Source: Elgaria multicarinata webbii
Lineage: Eukaryota > Chordata > Lepidosauria > Squamata > Anguidae
Length of the DNA: 64,000 nt
Reading direction: 5' to 3'
NCBI RefSeq assembly: GCF_023053635.1
Contig: NC_086184.1
Location: 8,970,879-9,034,878, forward strand
Position 1 is the stretch's first letter, and each line of letters starts with the position of its first letter. The notes beneath the pieces are model-generated. The model was given only the letters and a program-made list of their open reading frames with translations. It had not been told where the DNA came from and did not search any database. Position numbers and translations under genes: made by a program. Below are positions 23,374-37,500 of this stretch, one piece after another.

Positions 23374-26300
23374 GTGAAGTATGACTGATTAGGAAAGGCA
23401 GACAATAATTAAATGAAGTGTACATGGTGCCAAGTCTTCCCCCTCCCCACCCCTTATGCTTTAACATATTCTGGCAATATCCTTGATGTGGATTAAAAAT
23501 TGGTATTATGGAGTCAAAAGCATAATCTGAATACAAATAAGTTCAGGTTGATGTACCGGTATAATAGCAGCCCTTCTCAGAATGACCTTCCTGATTGAAT
23601 TCTCTTCAAAAGAGATTTTGCTTACGTGGAGTTTCTCAGTCATTTAGAACTGGGCAGCAGCTTAAAGAGGGCATCGGGCAGGGTCAATAAGTCACCCTTC
23701 ATTTTAGAAACAGATTGTGGTGTCTTACTTAGTTTTCTGTGGAAGCTCAGCCAGTCCCATTTATTTATTTATTGCATTTATATACTGCCCAATAGCCAAA
23801 GCTCTCTGAACAGTTCACATGGCAGTAGTCCCATGGTTGGCAGAACTTTTTGTACTATGGCCAAATTCAGTAAAGCAGCTGGGTATATTATTTCCAGAGG
23901 GCTAGCTGTGTTAGTCTGTTGCAGCAGCAACAGCAGCAAAGCACCTTATTCTTGCAGAAGCTTCTGTGGATACTGCCCCCACTTCATTTGAATCATGAAA
24001 TGTTAACCTCAAATTGGCTGATTTATATATAGATGTGGCAGAGTGGAGCGAGATGTAAACCACGTGGTCAGAAGGAACTGAAATGCAAAAAGTAGAGACT
24101 GTGATAATCCCTTAAGAGTTGCCATAACACCCAACAGCAACGGTTAAGGTAATTATCGCTGACTGTACTTACTGCATTTTAGTTCTCTGTGTCAACATGG
24201 TTTGCCTTCCCTGCTCCAGCCCCCAGTGTGTGTCTATAAAACTGCAAATTTGAGGTTAACACTTCATGACATAAGGGTGAGAATGAATGGATTGTTGTGT
24301 TACTCACTGAATTTGACTGGAATGAAGCTTTATCATGTTTTGCATTTTCTAACAGAGACCTGAAACGGAAGAAAAAGCTCTTGCTGGTGAGCTGAAGAAC
24401 AGTCCTCCACGCACCGCTCCGAAAAAGCAGCTGCCTTCTATTCCCAAAAATGCCGTGCCAATGACCAAACCTGCTTCTCCTGCCCTTTCAGCCCAGTCTA
24501 CAAATGGAACCCATGCGTCCTATGGGCCTTTCTACTTAGAGTACTCCCTCCTGGCAGAATTGTATGTGTGTTTTCAATCTAGAAGTGTACTGCTTTGTAT
24601 TATATAAGCTATGGAACTCGTTACCACAAGATGTAGTGATGGCCACCAATCTGGATGGCTTCAAAAGGGGGTTGGATAAATTCCTGGAGGCAAAGGCTAT
24701 TCAAGGCTACTAGCCCTGATGGTTGTGTGCTATCTCCAGTATTCGAGCCAATAAGCCTGTGTTGCACCAGTTGCTGGGGAACATGGATAGGAGGGTGCTG
24801 TTGCACCATGTCCTGCTTGTTCATCCCTGGCTGATGGCTCGTTGGCCACTGTGTGAACAGAGTGCTGGACTAGATGGACCCTTGGTCTGATCCAGCATCA
24901 GGGCCCTTATGTCCTTACGTTCTTAGTTGTTACTTACATGCTTGCTTTTCAATAGAATTAGCTGTTTTATGAGTATCAGCCTGGTCTACTAGCTGGCTTT
25001 TCATGCTGGATTCACTTCAGTAACGGTGAGCTGGGGCAGTTTCCTAAGGTTTGATTTTCTGCGCAGGACTTGGAAGGGCAGATCTTGAGCAGTTGGAAGA
25101 ATTACTTAAAAATCTTTGGAGAAGTGAGCAATGTGCTTCTCAAATGCTCTCTGTAACATCATCACAGAGACGTCAAGGATTGACCATTAATATTAGTATC
25201 TCTTGTGAGGGCTCCTTTCCAGGCTTCAGGGTTTATGGAAAAAATTAACACATTGTCTTTATCAGAGCAAGGTATACTAAAAGGTTGCATTCCATATTTC
25301 TCACACTGCAGCATAACCAAGGAATTGTACCTGAAATTGAACTATATAAATGAAGAGCTGGGAGCTATGCAGATAGGATTTGGCTTAGGTCTCAAGTAGC
25401 TCCCATTCAGTTTTATGGGACAAAGGCTGCAACCTAAGTCATAGCTGAAGGAGGGCAAAACCTATCCATGGTGGTGGATACCCCCGCAGGGCCCTTTTAG
25501 TTGGAAGTGATGTATTCCTGCATACAACGCACACCTACATAAGCATGATCCCTTTCTCATCCCCTGCCCAGGTGCATATAATAACTGGTAGTTCATTAGT
25601 AGAATTACTGAAAAGGAGATGAACTAAACAGCAGTATCTGGACTGAAAGGAGAGCAGTATCTGAATACGTTATTGACTAAGGATGGATTTGGGTGGCACA
25701 TAGATTTTGTTATCGTAAAAGCCTACGTGGTAAGCAGGGACATAGCAAAACAGCAAGTTAGGTTAAGGTTGTCTTCTGCCTTGCTGGTGTAAAGCTGAAT
25801 GTGAGAAAGGCTTTTCCCTAAGTTCAGCAGTTCCATCTAGATTTCTCCTTGGCATGATTTGGAAAGCTACCAGGGAAGTGATTTTAAAAGGGAAACAAGC
25901 CAGTTTAGTAAATACTAATCCATTTCTCGTGTGGCTGTGGAAATTTAACTCGGAGCAGGAAACGAGTGTTATAAGTCAACCCTTGCAGAATTCAAATTGT
26001 TTTGTGTGTGTGATGCAGGCTTTGTTGTGGGTGCACAGTTGGTGATGGGTCTTGTTGAGTGGCTTTGTTCAATTAAGCAGGCTTGTATCCTTCAGCTAGT
26101 CAAAAGCTTATTTATGAATGCTTGTTTGAGGCACGCTGATTTGGCAACGTGCCGCCCATGCTCGCTGTTGTGCCGTCATAGAATGGCTGGGTAAAATTCC
26201 AGTCATCAGCGCTGCCGTGTTGGGAACACAACTCCCTCTTGTTCTCACAGTGGAGCTTTATCAGAGATGAAGCCTTGGGTGTCCTCTCCGAGGACTGCAA

Positions 26301-29300
26301 TCTGATCATGTTACGTAATATGTTTCAAAAAGTGAAAAATGATCAGAAGACATTTAAGCCGTTCTCCAAACATAGTCTGTAACTTTGTCTGCAGCGGCAA
26401 GAGAGAGTACAAATGGGTGAACTTCTTATTTCTCTCTTGATTCATCCATCCTGGCGGTTCTTCTTGGCCTTGTTTCACAGCTGCCAGCAGGATTAGAAAG
26501 CAAAGCTGTTCTCTCATCTTCAGATCGAACGCCTGGGCTACTAGGAAGCTTTCTATACAAACCTAACTGTCAGTAGAGAAACGCTCCTTGCTTTAATGGA
26601 TGCACTGTTTTATTTCATTTATATCTCATTCTTCTTCCATCATGGTGGATATAGGTTTCCACGTGGTGTCTCATTCAGGCACTGGCCGGATTGCACCTGC
26701 TTAACTTCAGCAAGGTCGCTGCATCATGTGCCTTCGGAGACCATAGCCCCATCTTGCCCTCTGCCTCCCCCCCTCCCCCTTAGTTTTCTACTTGGCTGTT
26801 GTTCGTTCTCATGTTGTTCCCCTTGCTGCCTCCTGCCTTGGCGTCTGCTTTCCTTGCCTACCTGGCTTTTTACTCTTGCCATGCAAATCCCAAATGCCAA
26901 TCAGGTTTTATTAGCTATTTGGGTTCATTGCAGGCCTGCAACCTGCTGTCTTATATTTAAAGTGCATCTTTTTTTTAAAAAAAAAAATTATTTAAAAAAA
27001 TACAACAACAACAAACACAACAAATAAAAAACAGTTGATACATTAATATAAAATTGCCTTAATATCGTATATTCATACTTAAGCTATTAAACATATTCGT
27101 ACTCAACATCACAGTGCTCCCCTCACCTCGGGATCTCATTCCTGTTTCCAAAAACTCATAGATTCATCTGTTCGTGGTTCCCACTTCCCTTAGAAAACAC
27201 AAACTCTAGGAACTTTTTCCATATACCCTCAAAATCATTCGTTTTTACTATACCTCTTTTCATTTTAATATTACATGTCAATTTATCATTTATAGCAATG
27301 TCCCACACTTCTTTATACCATTCTTCAATACAATAGTCTCCTTGAATCTTCCAGTTCCTAGCTACTATCAGCCTCGCAGCCGTCAGCAGCTTCGTTATCA
27401 GTTCTTTAGTTTCTTTATTACATTTAAGTTCTTCTTGCAGTGAGAGTAATGCAATCCTTGGTGTGTCCTCTATTTTAAATCCCACAATCTGCTCACTTTC
27501 AAAGAACACCATCTTCCACAACTTTTGTACATGTTTACAATCCCACCACATATGTAAATACGTATTTAAAGTGCATCTTTAAATATTACTCTTGCATGTG
27601 AGATGACTGCTTGCCATGTGGCTGCCATTGGTTCAGCTTCTCTGATGTCAGGGAAGCCTTGGTTCATGCTGCTGGCTGCTTCAGAGCAATGTGGAAGCCT
27701 TTGATCCTGCATTCCAAGGTCCATCACATAAATTAAAGAGTGGTGTGTGTGTGTGTGCATACAAGTGCACACATATGGGGAGGGGAGAGGCTTCCCAGCC
27801 AGACTTGCTAGTGCAGATAGTAGTAGTATCTGAGCCTTTGGGTAAAAACATAAAAAGTGCCATGATGGATCAGACCGAGGGTCCATCTAGTCCAGCACTC
27901 TCTTCACACAGTGTCCCACCAGCTGTCGTCCAGGAACCCACAAGCAGGACAGGGAGCAGCAGCACTCTCCCGCCCATGTTCCCCAGCAACTGGTAGAAAG
28001 TCTAAGATTTCTCTAGCTGTTAAAGTAAGAAGAACACCTCAAAAGTAGCTGTGTTGTCTTGAGGGCCTTGATGTAGGTGATTTTTTATATGTCACTTTAC
28101 TGCTAATTGGGTGAGTTTCATTTCTTTACAGTACCTTGGTTGTGAAGCAGAAGCTGCCAGGAGTCTATGTGCAACCTTCTTACCAATCAGCATTAAGTGA
28201 GTTTGAAAATTCTGATTTTTCTCCCGTCTGTTAAAGCAACTTCTCCCTTTTTTCACCTGCTCATCCTTCTCCTTTTATTCTTAGTGTGGTTTGGAGTAAT
28301 ATTCATAAGGCACGGGCTGTACCAGGATGGTGTGTTTAAATTTACGGTCTACATCCCTGACAACTATCCGGATGGCGACTGCCCAGTAAGTAGTCATGAC
28401 TTTTGACATTCTCTTATTTGAGTGGTTAGTAGAAATTTATGTATTTATTTTACAGCCAAAAAAGATCCTAAAGCAGTTTACATACAATCAATAAAACAAG
28501 ACAGTCCCGTCTTGCAGTCTAAATGACACAACGCAAAAGGGAAAAAAAGATGAGGGGGAAGAGGAAAAAAGCCACTTCAGGCACCAGTTACTACAGTTGC
28601 ATAATAGTATTTACAATGGAATGGAAGTTCAGAGAGAAGAAAAGCCAGATGAAGCTGGTCTTTTGGCAGAGCAGATGGAATGGTTGTTGTTTATTCGTTC
28701 AGTCGCTTCCGACTCTTCGTGACTTCATGGACCAGCCCACGCCAGAGCTGTCTGTCGGCCATTGCCACCCATAGCTCCCCCAAGGTCAAGTCTGTCACCT
28801 CCAGAATATCCTCCATCCATCTTGCCCTTGGTCGGCCCCTCTTCCTTTTGCCTTCCACTTTCCCTAGCATCAGCCTCTTCTCCAGGGTGTCCTGTCTTCT
28901 CATTATGTGGCCAAAGTACTTCCATTTTGCCTTTAATACCATTCCCTCAAGTGTGCAGTCTGGCTTTATTTCCTGGAGTATGGACTGGTTGGATCTTCTT
29001 GCAGTCCACGGCACTCTCAGAATTTTCCTCCAACACCACAGTTCAAAAGCATCTCTCTTCCTTCGCTCAGCTTTCCTTATGGTCCTGCTCTCGCAGCCAT
29101 AGGTTACTACGGGGAATGGTGTGTGATATTTTTCTCCCCTGAGAACACTTTGCTGAAATTGAACAATTGCATGTATAAAACATGCAGGATTTCTTCTTCT
29201 TCTTTTTCTTCTTCTTCTTCTTCTTATTAATCTTACAGCCCATACACTTTTTTATGTAAGATAGGTCACTATTATTTGCATATTGCGGGTGAAGAAGCTG

Positions 29301-32300
29301 AGGCTGGGAAGTAGTGGCTGGCCTAAGGCCACCCAGTGAATCTGTGATTCAGATGACATTTGAACCAGTCATCTTCTGTATCGGAGTTCATTCTCTTAGC
29401 CATCATGTAAGCTCCCCGTTATTGTCTGAAGATGATTTCTTGCTTCAGTGGCGGTAGCGAGTCCTAGCTGCTCTGAGCAAGTGAGATCGTTTCAGATTCA
29501 CTCATGAGATTAGATGCTTGCTGAAACATCTGCTGTTTGCCTTAGCTTTGTTTTTGGTGTATGTGAGAGTGAAATGATCTGGCTACATTTGCTGTGCATA
29601 GCTATGGCTTTATTTCCCCCCGAGATCTGTTCCTGAAATCTCTCTCCCTGGACCAAGTAGCAGAACATTCTTCGTTACCACTCCAGTTTCCTCAGTTGCC
29701 TCTGGCAGATCTCAAAACGCAAGAGACCCAGCCAGGCCTAGACATTTTTATGGCACTGGGCAGAGAAGCTTTTGGCAGACTGCTGCAGGCAATAAGCTTC
29801 TAAGTGCAAGAGGCTACTCTGAAACCTTTGAAGGAAACTTGAATTAAAAGGTATTTAAATGCCTTTCAATTTAAGGCTGCGTTGGCTAGCGATTCATTGT
29901 GGAGGACGACGCCTGTAGCCAAGCTGTGCGTGCTTTGTTTCATATCCTCCTTCCTTTAACTCTGTTTATACTAAGGTTTCAGTTTGACCATTACAAATTG
30001 AGAAATCAACAAATTGGGGTTTGTGCAACATAGAAAGAAACGCATACTATTTCTGAAAGCCGATTCACAGGTGTTCTTGGTGCAGACATGGGAAATGCTT
30101 TTGCATCGGCACATGAAGAAGCTTCATATGTGATGCTGAATCACATGGATCTCACCTCTGGTCAGGTCCTCAGAAGTGACTGCATCCAAGATCCATGGGT
30201 TATTGCCTTGGATGTGTACTGTGTGTCTCAGTTATCAGGATGCGTAAATGACTCCCATTTCTGGAAACCAACAGAAGGGATGTGTTTGTGGGTCGGCATC
30301 TTAACCACCAATGAGCCACTTAAACTATCTGAAGGTCATTCTACCTCTTTCTGGGCGGAAGAGTCTGGAACCTATATCTAAACTCTTTCGACCACCGCCA
30401 AGGCGTTGCCTCTTCCTGACCCCAGTTGTATTGTATCTTTGTGTGGATTTGATTGTAAGATGCTTTGAGAGCCAATTTTTGCTGGAAAAATGGGATATAA
30501 ATGCCTTATATTCATTATTGTAAATTAGGCCAGGTCTCCCATGCAGTGAGTCTACTGTAAACTGTGCTTTTTGAGGTTCTGTATTGTTTAAAGGCAACAC
30601 CCATGAATGGACAGCAGCATTCTCAGCCTAGTGCCCTCCAGATACATTGGACTACAGCTCCCATCATCCCAGTCAGTGATGGGAGTTATAGTCCAACACA
30701 TCTGGAGGGCACCACATTGAGGAAGTTTGCCATACAGCAGACCAATGTTGTGGGGCGTTATTCTAGGATTGTAAATAGCCATTTCACTGTGCCACATAGA
30801 AATAACTCCTCTAAACCAAGGATGGGCTTAGGGTGTCCATATGAAAAGGAGGACCGGGCTCCTGTATCTTTAACAGTGGTATAGAAAAGGGAATTTCAGC
30901 CAGTGTCATTTGTATGGTGAAATTCCCTCTTCATCACGACAGTTAAAGCTGCAGGAGCCCTGCCTTCTTTTGTATCTGGTCAAGAGGGCAGGGCTCCTAC
31001 AGCTTTAACTATTGTGATGAAGAGGGGATTTCACCAGGGGCTGCATGCCTACAAATGACACCTGCTGAAATTCCCTTTTCAGTGCAACTGTTAAAGATAC
31101 AGGAGCCCAGTCCTCCTTTTCATATGGTCACCCTAGACGGGCTGCACTTGTAATTTGGAAGCAGGTTGCTCCTTCCTGCGGGGGCAGATGGGCTAATACC
31201 CCTTGCGGACTGATCTGTAAGGTTGGCATCTGTTTGGTTTTTAAATCTCCTTTCTCTTCCTCCTCAGCGCCTGGTTTTTGACCTGCCCATCTTCCACCCA
31301 CTAGTAGATCCCGAATCAGGTGAACTGGATGTGAAACGAGCATTTGCCAAGTGGAGGTCAGTGTGATGTGCTAGAACAGCCTTCCTCAACCTGGGGCGCT
31401 CCGGATGCGTTGGACTGCACCTCCCAGAATGCCCCAGCCAGCTGCTGGCTGGGGCATTCTGGGAGTTGTAGTCCAACACATCTGGAGCGCCCAAGGTTGA
31501 GGAAGGCTGTGCTAGAATGTAAATACTGAAGAGACGAGTTCTGTTTAGATGCTTCCATCGAGGAACCTTTCTTGTGCTTCTCCTAAAGGCGAAACCATAA
31601 TCACATATGGCAAATATTGATGTACGCTCGCAGAGTCTTCTACAAGATCGACACAACCAATCCTCTGAATCCCGAGGCTGCTGTTTTGTAAGTATTTTGT
31701 GTGTGTGTGTGTGTGTGTGTGGGATTGTACAAACTGAACTCTTTAAATTGAACTATAATTTTGGACCACATCTTCCACAACTTGACTCTCTTGCACCTAT
31801 ATCATGACAAGCTGCATGGATTTTCCCTACGTGTACTGGTTCCAAAATTACATTTGACCAACACGTTCCTGGAATTGCCCTCTGCCATGTAGCGTCGCAT
31901 GGTCTGGTGCATGCAGTCCATCCTCTTTCTCTTCACCTGAGATGTATTTTGTCCTGCACTGTAATTAATTAGGGTGACCATCTGAAAAGGAGGACAGGGC
32001 TCCTGTATCTTTAACAGTTGTATTGAAAGGGGAATTTCAGCATGTGTCATTTGTATATATGGGGAACCTGGTGAAGTTCCCTCTTCATCACAACTGTTAA
32101 AGCTGCAGGTGCCCTGCCCTCTTTTAAATCTGGTCACTCTAGTATAGCTCCTGCAGCTTTAACTGTTGTAATGAAGAGGGAATTTCACCAGGTTCCCCAT
32201 ATATACAAATGACACCTGCTGAAATTCCCTTTTCTATGCAACTGTTAAAGATACAGGAGCCCTGTCCTCCTTTTCAATATGGTCACCCTAAATTAATATA

Positions 32301-34489
32301 TTGCATTTCGACAACAAAATGCAATATATTACGTTTCCCAGGTGTTTACAGCTGTTTTAATTGGGGGCAACTGAAAAGTCAGGGGAATAAGGGCCTTACT
32401 CTTGTTTTCCTAATGGAATAGAAGGTTTGTATTTCAGTCTGAGGCCATATTGCCTGGTCCTTGTGGATAATCCAACTCTGGGTATTTCAATTTTTCCTGT
32501 CAAAGAACTTTCCGTGGGTAAAGCAAGCTCAGAAATGTGTGTTTTCCACGTGCTTATAGAATGCTACCGTTGCTTCAGATGGAGTCCTAAGATGCATTTC
32601 TCTTGGTCTCTCTCTTTCATAGATATGAAAAGGATATTCAGCTATTCAAGAGCAAGGTGGTTGACAGTGTCAAATTATGCAGCAGTCACTTATTTGATCC
32701 GCCCAAAATAGAGGATCCCTATGCAATTAGGTAAGTAGCTGTAATACGTTTCAGTCATGCTACATATTGCAACACGGCTCAGAACGCTTCTCTTAGCAGT
32801 GCATATAGATATATTATGATTGGAACTCCTCTCAAACTGAGGGTTTTCAGCACAAAAACATTCACATGCACCAGAAAGCATGGGGATTAACATAAGAACA
32901 TAAGAAATGCCCTGATGCTGGATCAGACCAAGGGGCCATCTAGTCCAGCACTCTGTTCACACAGTGGCCAACCAGCCATCGGCCAGGGAGGAACAAGCAG
33001 GACATGGTGCAACAGCACCCTCCCACCCATGTTCCCCAGCAACTGGTGCACACAGGCTTACTGCCTCGGATACTGGAGGTAGCACACAACCATCAGGGCT
33101 AGTAGCCATGAATAGCCTTTGCCTCCAGGAATTTATCCAACCCCCTTTTGAAGCCATCCAGATTGGTGGCCGTCACTGCATCCTGTGGTAGTGAGTTCCA
33201 TAATTTAAGTATGTGCTGTGTGAAGAAGTATTTCCTTTTATTTGTCCTGGATCTCCCACCAATCTGTTTAAGCCCTCTTTCAGTTCCATGCCATAGATTA
33301 GTAAACACATTCTGCAGCCAGCAAGCAATCTGCAGGCCACGTGCTCACCTGGCCCACCACTCTCATTGCCAGCAGCATCAGAAAAGTGTTTTGTTTTTTC
33401 TTTTAAAAGTGGGCTGCAGAACCTCAGGCCTAAGAGGCAAATCCGGCCTGCCCGGGTTGCCTAGATAGCCGTGAACCCTTTCTCTGAACCAACGCACCTT
33501 CCTTCCTATCACTGATCGTTCTATGGTTTCTCAGCTTTTTAAAGTAAGCTTTAAAATAAATTACGCTGGTATTTTTGGGACCCATCCCATTTGTCTTCAA
33601 TCTTGGAGAACTTCTCCGGAATTGAATTCTGCCCTCAGGCTCAAAGAGGTTCAGCATCACTGCTTGAAAACAACGTGCGTGGAGAGAGCGTGCCTTGTTT
33701 TCAAGCAAACCTGCCCTCTCGGAAGCCTCCCTGAGCATGATTTTGCTTGAGGGCAAGGTGTGTCCCCTCCCACGTGCCTTGTTCTCAAGGAAAACTGCTG
33801 TTCAGCTGCTACCGTGCCTACAAAACTACGGCAGAACCGGCAGCATGGTGGCGGCTAGTGTGGCTCATGAAGTTGCCCACTCTTACCTACCGTCGCACAT
33901 GCTGTGCTCCCTTAGGATTTAGACTCTGTGTTTCTGCACTTTCCCTTGGTCTTTCAGCGACGGCGACTTTACAGCAACAAAACCAATCTTTAGAGGTTGT
34001 TTTGGGCTAACGTTTTAGCATCAGTGCATACGCCTTAAGAATTTTGCAACCAACTAAGTTGACAGATTACCTGAGGGATGAAGAGCCATTTCAAGGCCTT
34101 TTAATTATTATTTTTGTAATAAAACGTATTTGCTGCATCGTGGAGATACTTAGGGCTGAATGTTATGCCCCATTCTATCCATTGTGGACTGTTGTACGCC
34201 TCGTCAATCAGACGTCTGCCTTCCTCCTGCAGCATCTCAGCTTATATTCTGTTTGCATCTTACAGCTTTTCTCCCTGGAATCCAGCTGTACATGATGAAG
34301 CTAGAGAGAAGATGTTGACTCAGAAGGTAAAAGGAATCCATTTCCCTTGTTATAGTAGGACTCTGAGTAGTTGGGGTTGGGAAGAATGAGGCGAAAGCTC
34401 TGTTGCTTTGAAGCACGCAGGATTGGAACTGAAGAGTGCCAAGCACAAGATAATTTGCATAGCACCTTTGAAACAAGAGGGCAGAGTAA

Positions 34490-34535
<46 letters not shown>

Positions 34536-37500
34536 CTTCCTCTCTCATACCTAAAGAAAGAAAGAAAGGATGTGTGTCTGACGATCTGTTAGCACTACGA
34601 CCTTGAAACCTAAGCACCTGAAACTTGGCATGCATACTAAGGGGACCCTAGGGGGTGTGCAAAGACATTAATTCATTTAAACGTGTCCATATTTAAATGA
34701 ATGCCTTCTGCCACTGGGGGCAGACCTCCCTAGCCAACGCATAGCTCTGCAGGCCATTGAGTGTGAAGCCTGGATTCAGAGTGACATGCCTGCCCCCTGG
34801 TGTGGGGCAGCCCCTCCCCACAGGGGGATGGGTCAATGGGAGTGCTGCATGGCAGGGATGCCAGCAGTCAAACCTTCTCTGATGGGATGGGCACAGTGTG
34901 GCCCCAGCTGTGTAAGTTTGCTTGAAGGCTTTGATGTATCCAAGAGCCAGTCCAACCTGTGTAAAGCTTTTTATCAACATCTTGATATTAGATGTAAAAT
35001 GGTGGAAGGAAAGGAACCTCTCGTGCAAGCACTGAGTCATTACTGACTCTTGGAGGGATGCCAGCTTTCACTGACGTTTTCTTGGCAGACTTCGTAGCGG
35101 GGTGGTTTGCCATTGCCTTCCCCAGTCGCAGTTACCCTTCCCCCAACTAGCTGGGCACTCATTTTACTGACCTCGGAAGGATGGAAGGCTGAGTCGACCT
35201 GAGCCGGCTGCCTGAGAACCAGCTTCCGCTGGGATCGAACTCAGGCCGTGGGGAGAGTTTCGGCAGCAGTAACTGCCGCTTACCACTCTGCGCCACAATT
35301 GTCCGAATTTCAAAAACCGCAGACCAAGATTTTGTATCCTCTATTAACCAGCGCATTAGCTTGGCCAGTCTTATTACAGGCTAATGTATAACTGGCTGGC
35401 TGTTCATGCTATTGAGGGAGGCACTGGTAAACGTGTTTCTTTTGGCATCTGCTTCTTGCAGTATTGTTTTACGTTTGGCTCAGAAACTTGAGCCGACATG
35501 TCCAACTTCGCTTGGTTTAGGGTTGCCACATAGATTTTCAAAGTTAATTTTCTGCTACTGTCTGCATGCGAGTCATCCTTCTGATTGCTAGAATTCAGTG
35601 GTGTATTGAAGTAATGGGTAGCAGTAATTTTTCTCCCCCCCCCCCATGTCTTCTCAAATAGGCTCATCCACCAGTCGAGTATTAATATTCTTGTTTATCA
35701 TTGCTAGGGTTATATGTATGTCTTTAGAGCTCTGGAATTCTCTCTGGGGCTGGTAGGGTGTTCTTATTCCCCAAATCCCTCAGCAGAGCTGCTTCCACAC
35801 TCAAAGGCTGGACCCTACTCACTTACCTATTCAGACTGGTGGATGAACATATTATGACCAGACCATGTTCAGGTAAGAATCCAGACCGCTCTCCTTCTCG
35901 CAGTGTCATTTGAGCTGCATGTGGATTTTTTGAAAGCCTGTAAGCAATCCATTGGCTAAAATAGTTGTAACCCTTCAACATTTTTTGTTTATTTTAAGCA
36001 TTTTTATCCCATCTAGCTCCCAGAAGCAGCTTGCCTACGGTCAAAAATTTTGCTTCTTTTAAAATCTATTTTAAAGTGTTTTATTTTTATTTTATCTTCT
36101 ACACCACTCTGAAAATTTCATTGGGGAGTGGTATATAAATATTGTAAATAAATAAAATAAGGTCAATGGACCATTAAAACCAGGGGGGAAAGGGAATCTT
36201 CAAAACGTGAGGCACCAATAGTTCTCCCCTGTTTACTGGGAAGCTAGTTCATGGCCTTTGAGAGGAGAAGGGACCCAGTCCAGCTGGTGTTGTAATAGCA
36301 GAGTTCCAGATGTTTTGGACTTCCACTGTCATCAGCCAAAGCCAGGAATCTTGGGAATTGTAGTCCCAAACAACTGGAGGGTAGCAGGTTAGGCAAGGCT
36401 GCAGTAGCCAATGTAAAAAGGCAACGAAGGCAGTTGGCCATGGTGGCTGTTGGTTCTGAAGAGCTGCTGCCAGTCAGTGTCCACAATATGGGGCTATACC
36501 GGGCTAGATGGACCCATGCTCTGACTCAACATAAGGCAGCTTCCTTTGTTCCTATCCCCATGCTTGTTCGCTCCATCTGGGGTATGTCATGAGAAAGGGA
36601 CTTTTGTATTCTTGCTGCCTGCTATGGTTGAAGCAAGCTGAATCCTGTTCTGGAGTGTGGCAGTGCCTTATTCAGAGAGGAAGTAGCATGTCCTATCCAG
36701 CAGCAAGATACTTTTAATAGGTAGAAGTTAATTTGCAGATTGGCAAGAATCAGTAAACCGGTTGTGTTTGTCAGTGTAGCAAACCACTGACGAGGTGGAG
36801 AAACGGGTCTTTAAACAAGTGCTCAGTTTTGCTGTTGGTAGTTTCTGTGCAGTGGTTTTATTGGGCCCATTCAGAAGACATCTTAAACCATGGCTTTAAC
36901 CATGGTGGTTAAGCCAGAAAGCCAGGCTGTGTTTAGAAGACACCTTTAACCATGGCTTTAACCATGGTGAATAAAGCTTTTTTTCTTTATTCCCCATGGT
37001 TAAAGCTGTGGTTTAAAGTGTCTTCTGAATGAGGCCATTAGTATTATTTAGGGATAGGAAATGGTTATTCTGTGTGCACAGACACATCCCTAAGTGGTGT
37101 CCATATGGTCCTCCAACAAGAACCAGAGAGCCAGCCAGCAGAGCCCCCTGAGGTGTGATGGTGTAGAGGGCTCCTTGCTGCATTATACTGTGAATATATA
37201 TTTTTTCCAAATTTTCATTCTGCCTTTCTATTTTTAGTGCTCAACTAAGGATGCAGGAAATTCATATGTAGATATTCCCTATAAAGCTACACCGTTCTGT
37301 CACTTTTTCTGGAACCAGTAATACGTTGGATGATGAAACTGAATAATGAGAGGTTCTCCTTTCAGATGTGTGTTCCTTTGTGAGACAAAAGTGTATAAGA
37401 GCCCTTGCAAAACAGGAATTTGCTATGACAGTACCAAGTTCATTCCAGGAAGCAGCCTTAATTCTGGTGTGTGTGTGTGTTTTTCTTCCCAGAAGGCAGA

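Noticed and set aside
26596-27027. 143-codon plus-strand frame in an AKTIP intron
   Set aside because: It runs over a LINE fragment and the L1 poly(T) tail; low complexity and no similarity.
34237-34635. 132-codon minus-strand frame with a His-Thr run
   Set aside because: The run is the translated (GT)n microsatellite, antisense to an AKTIP exon.
34990-35308. tRNA gene on the minus strand
   Set aside because: A- and B-box-like words are present, but the body and tail are those of a tRNA-derived SINE with a second copy nearby, and no cloverleaf closes.
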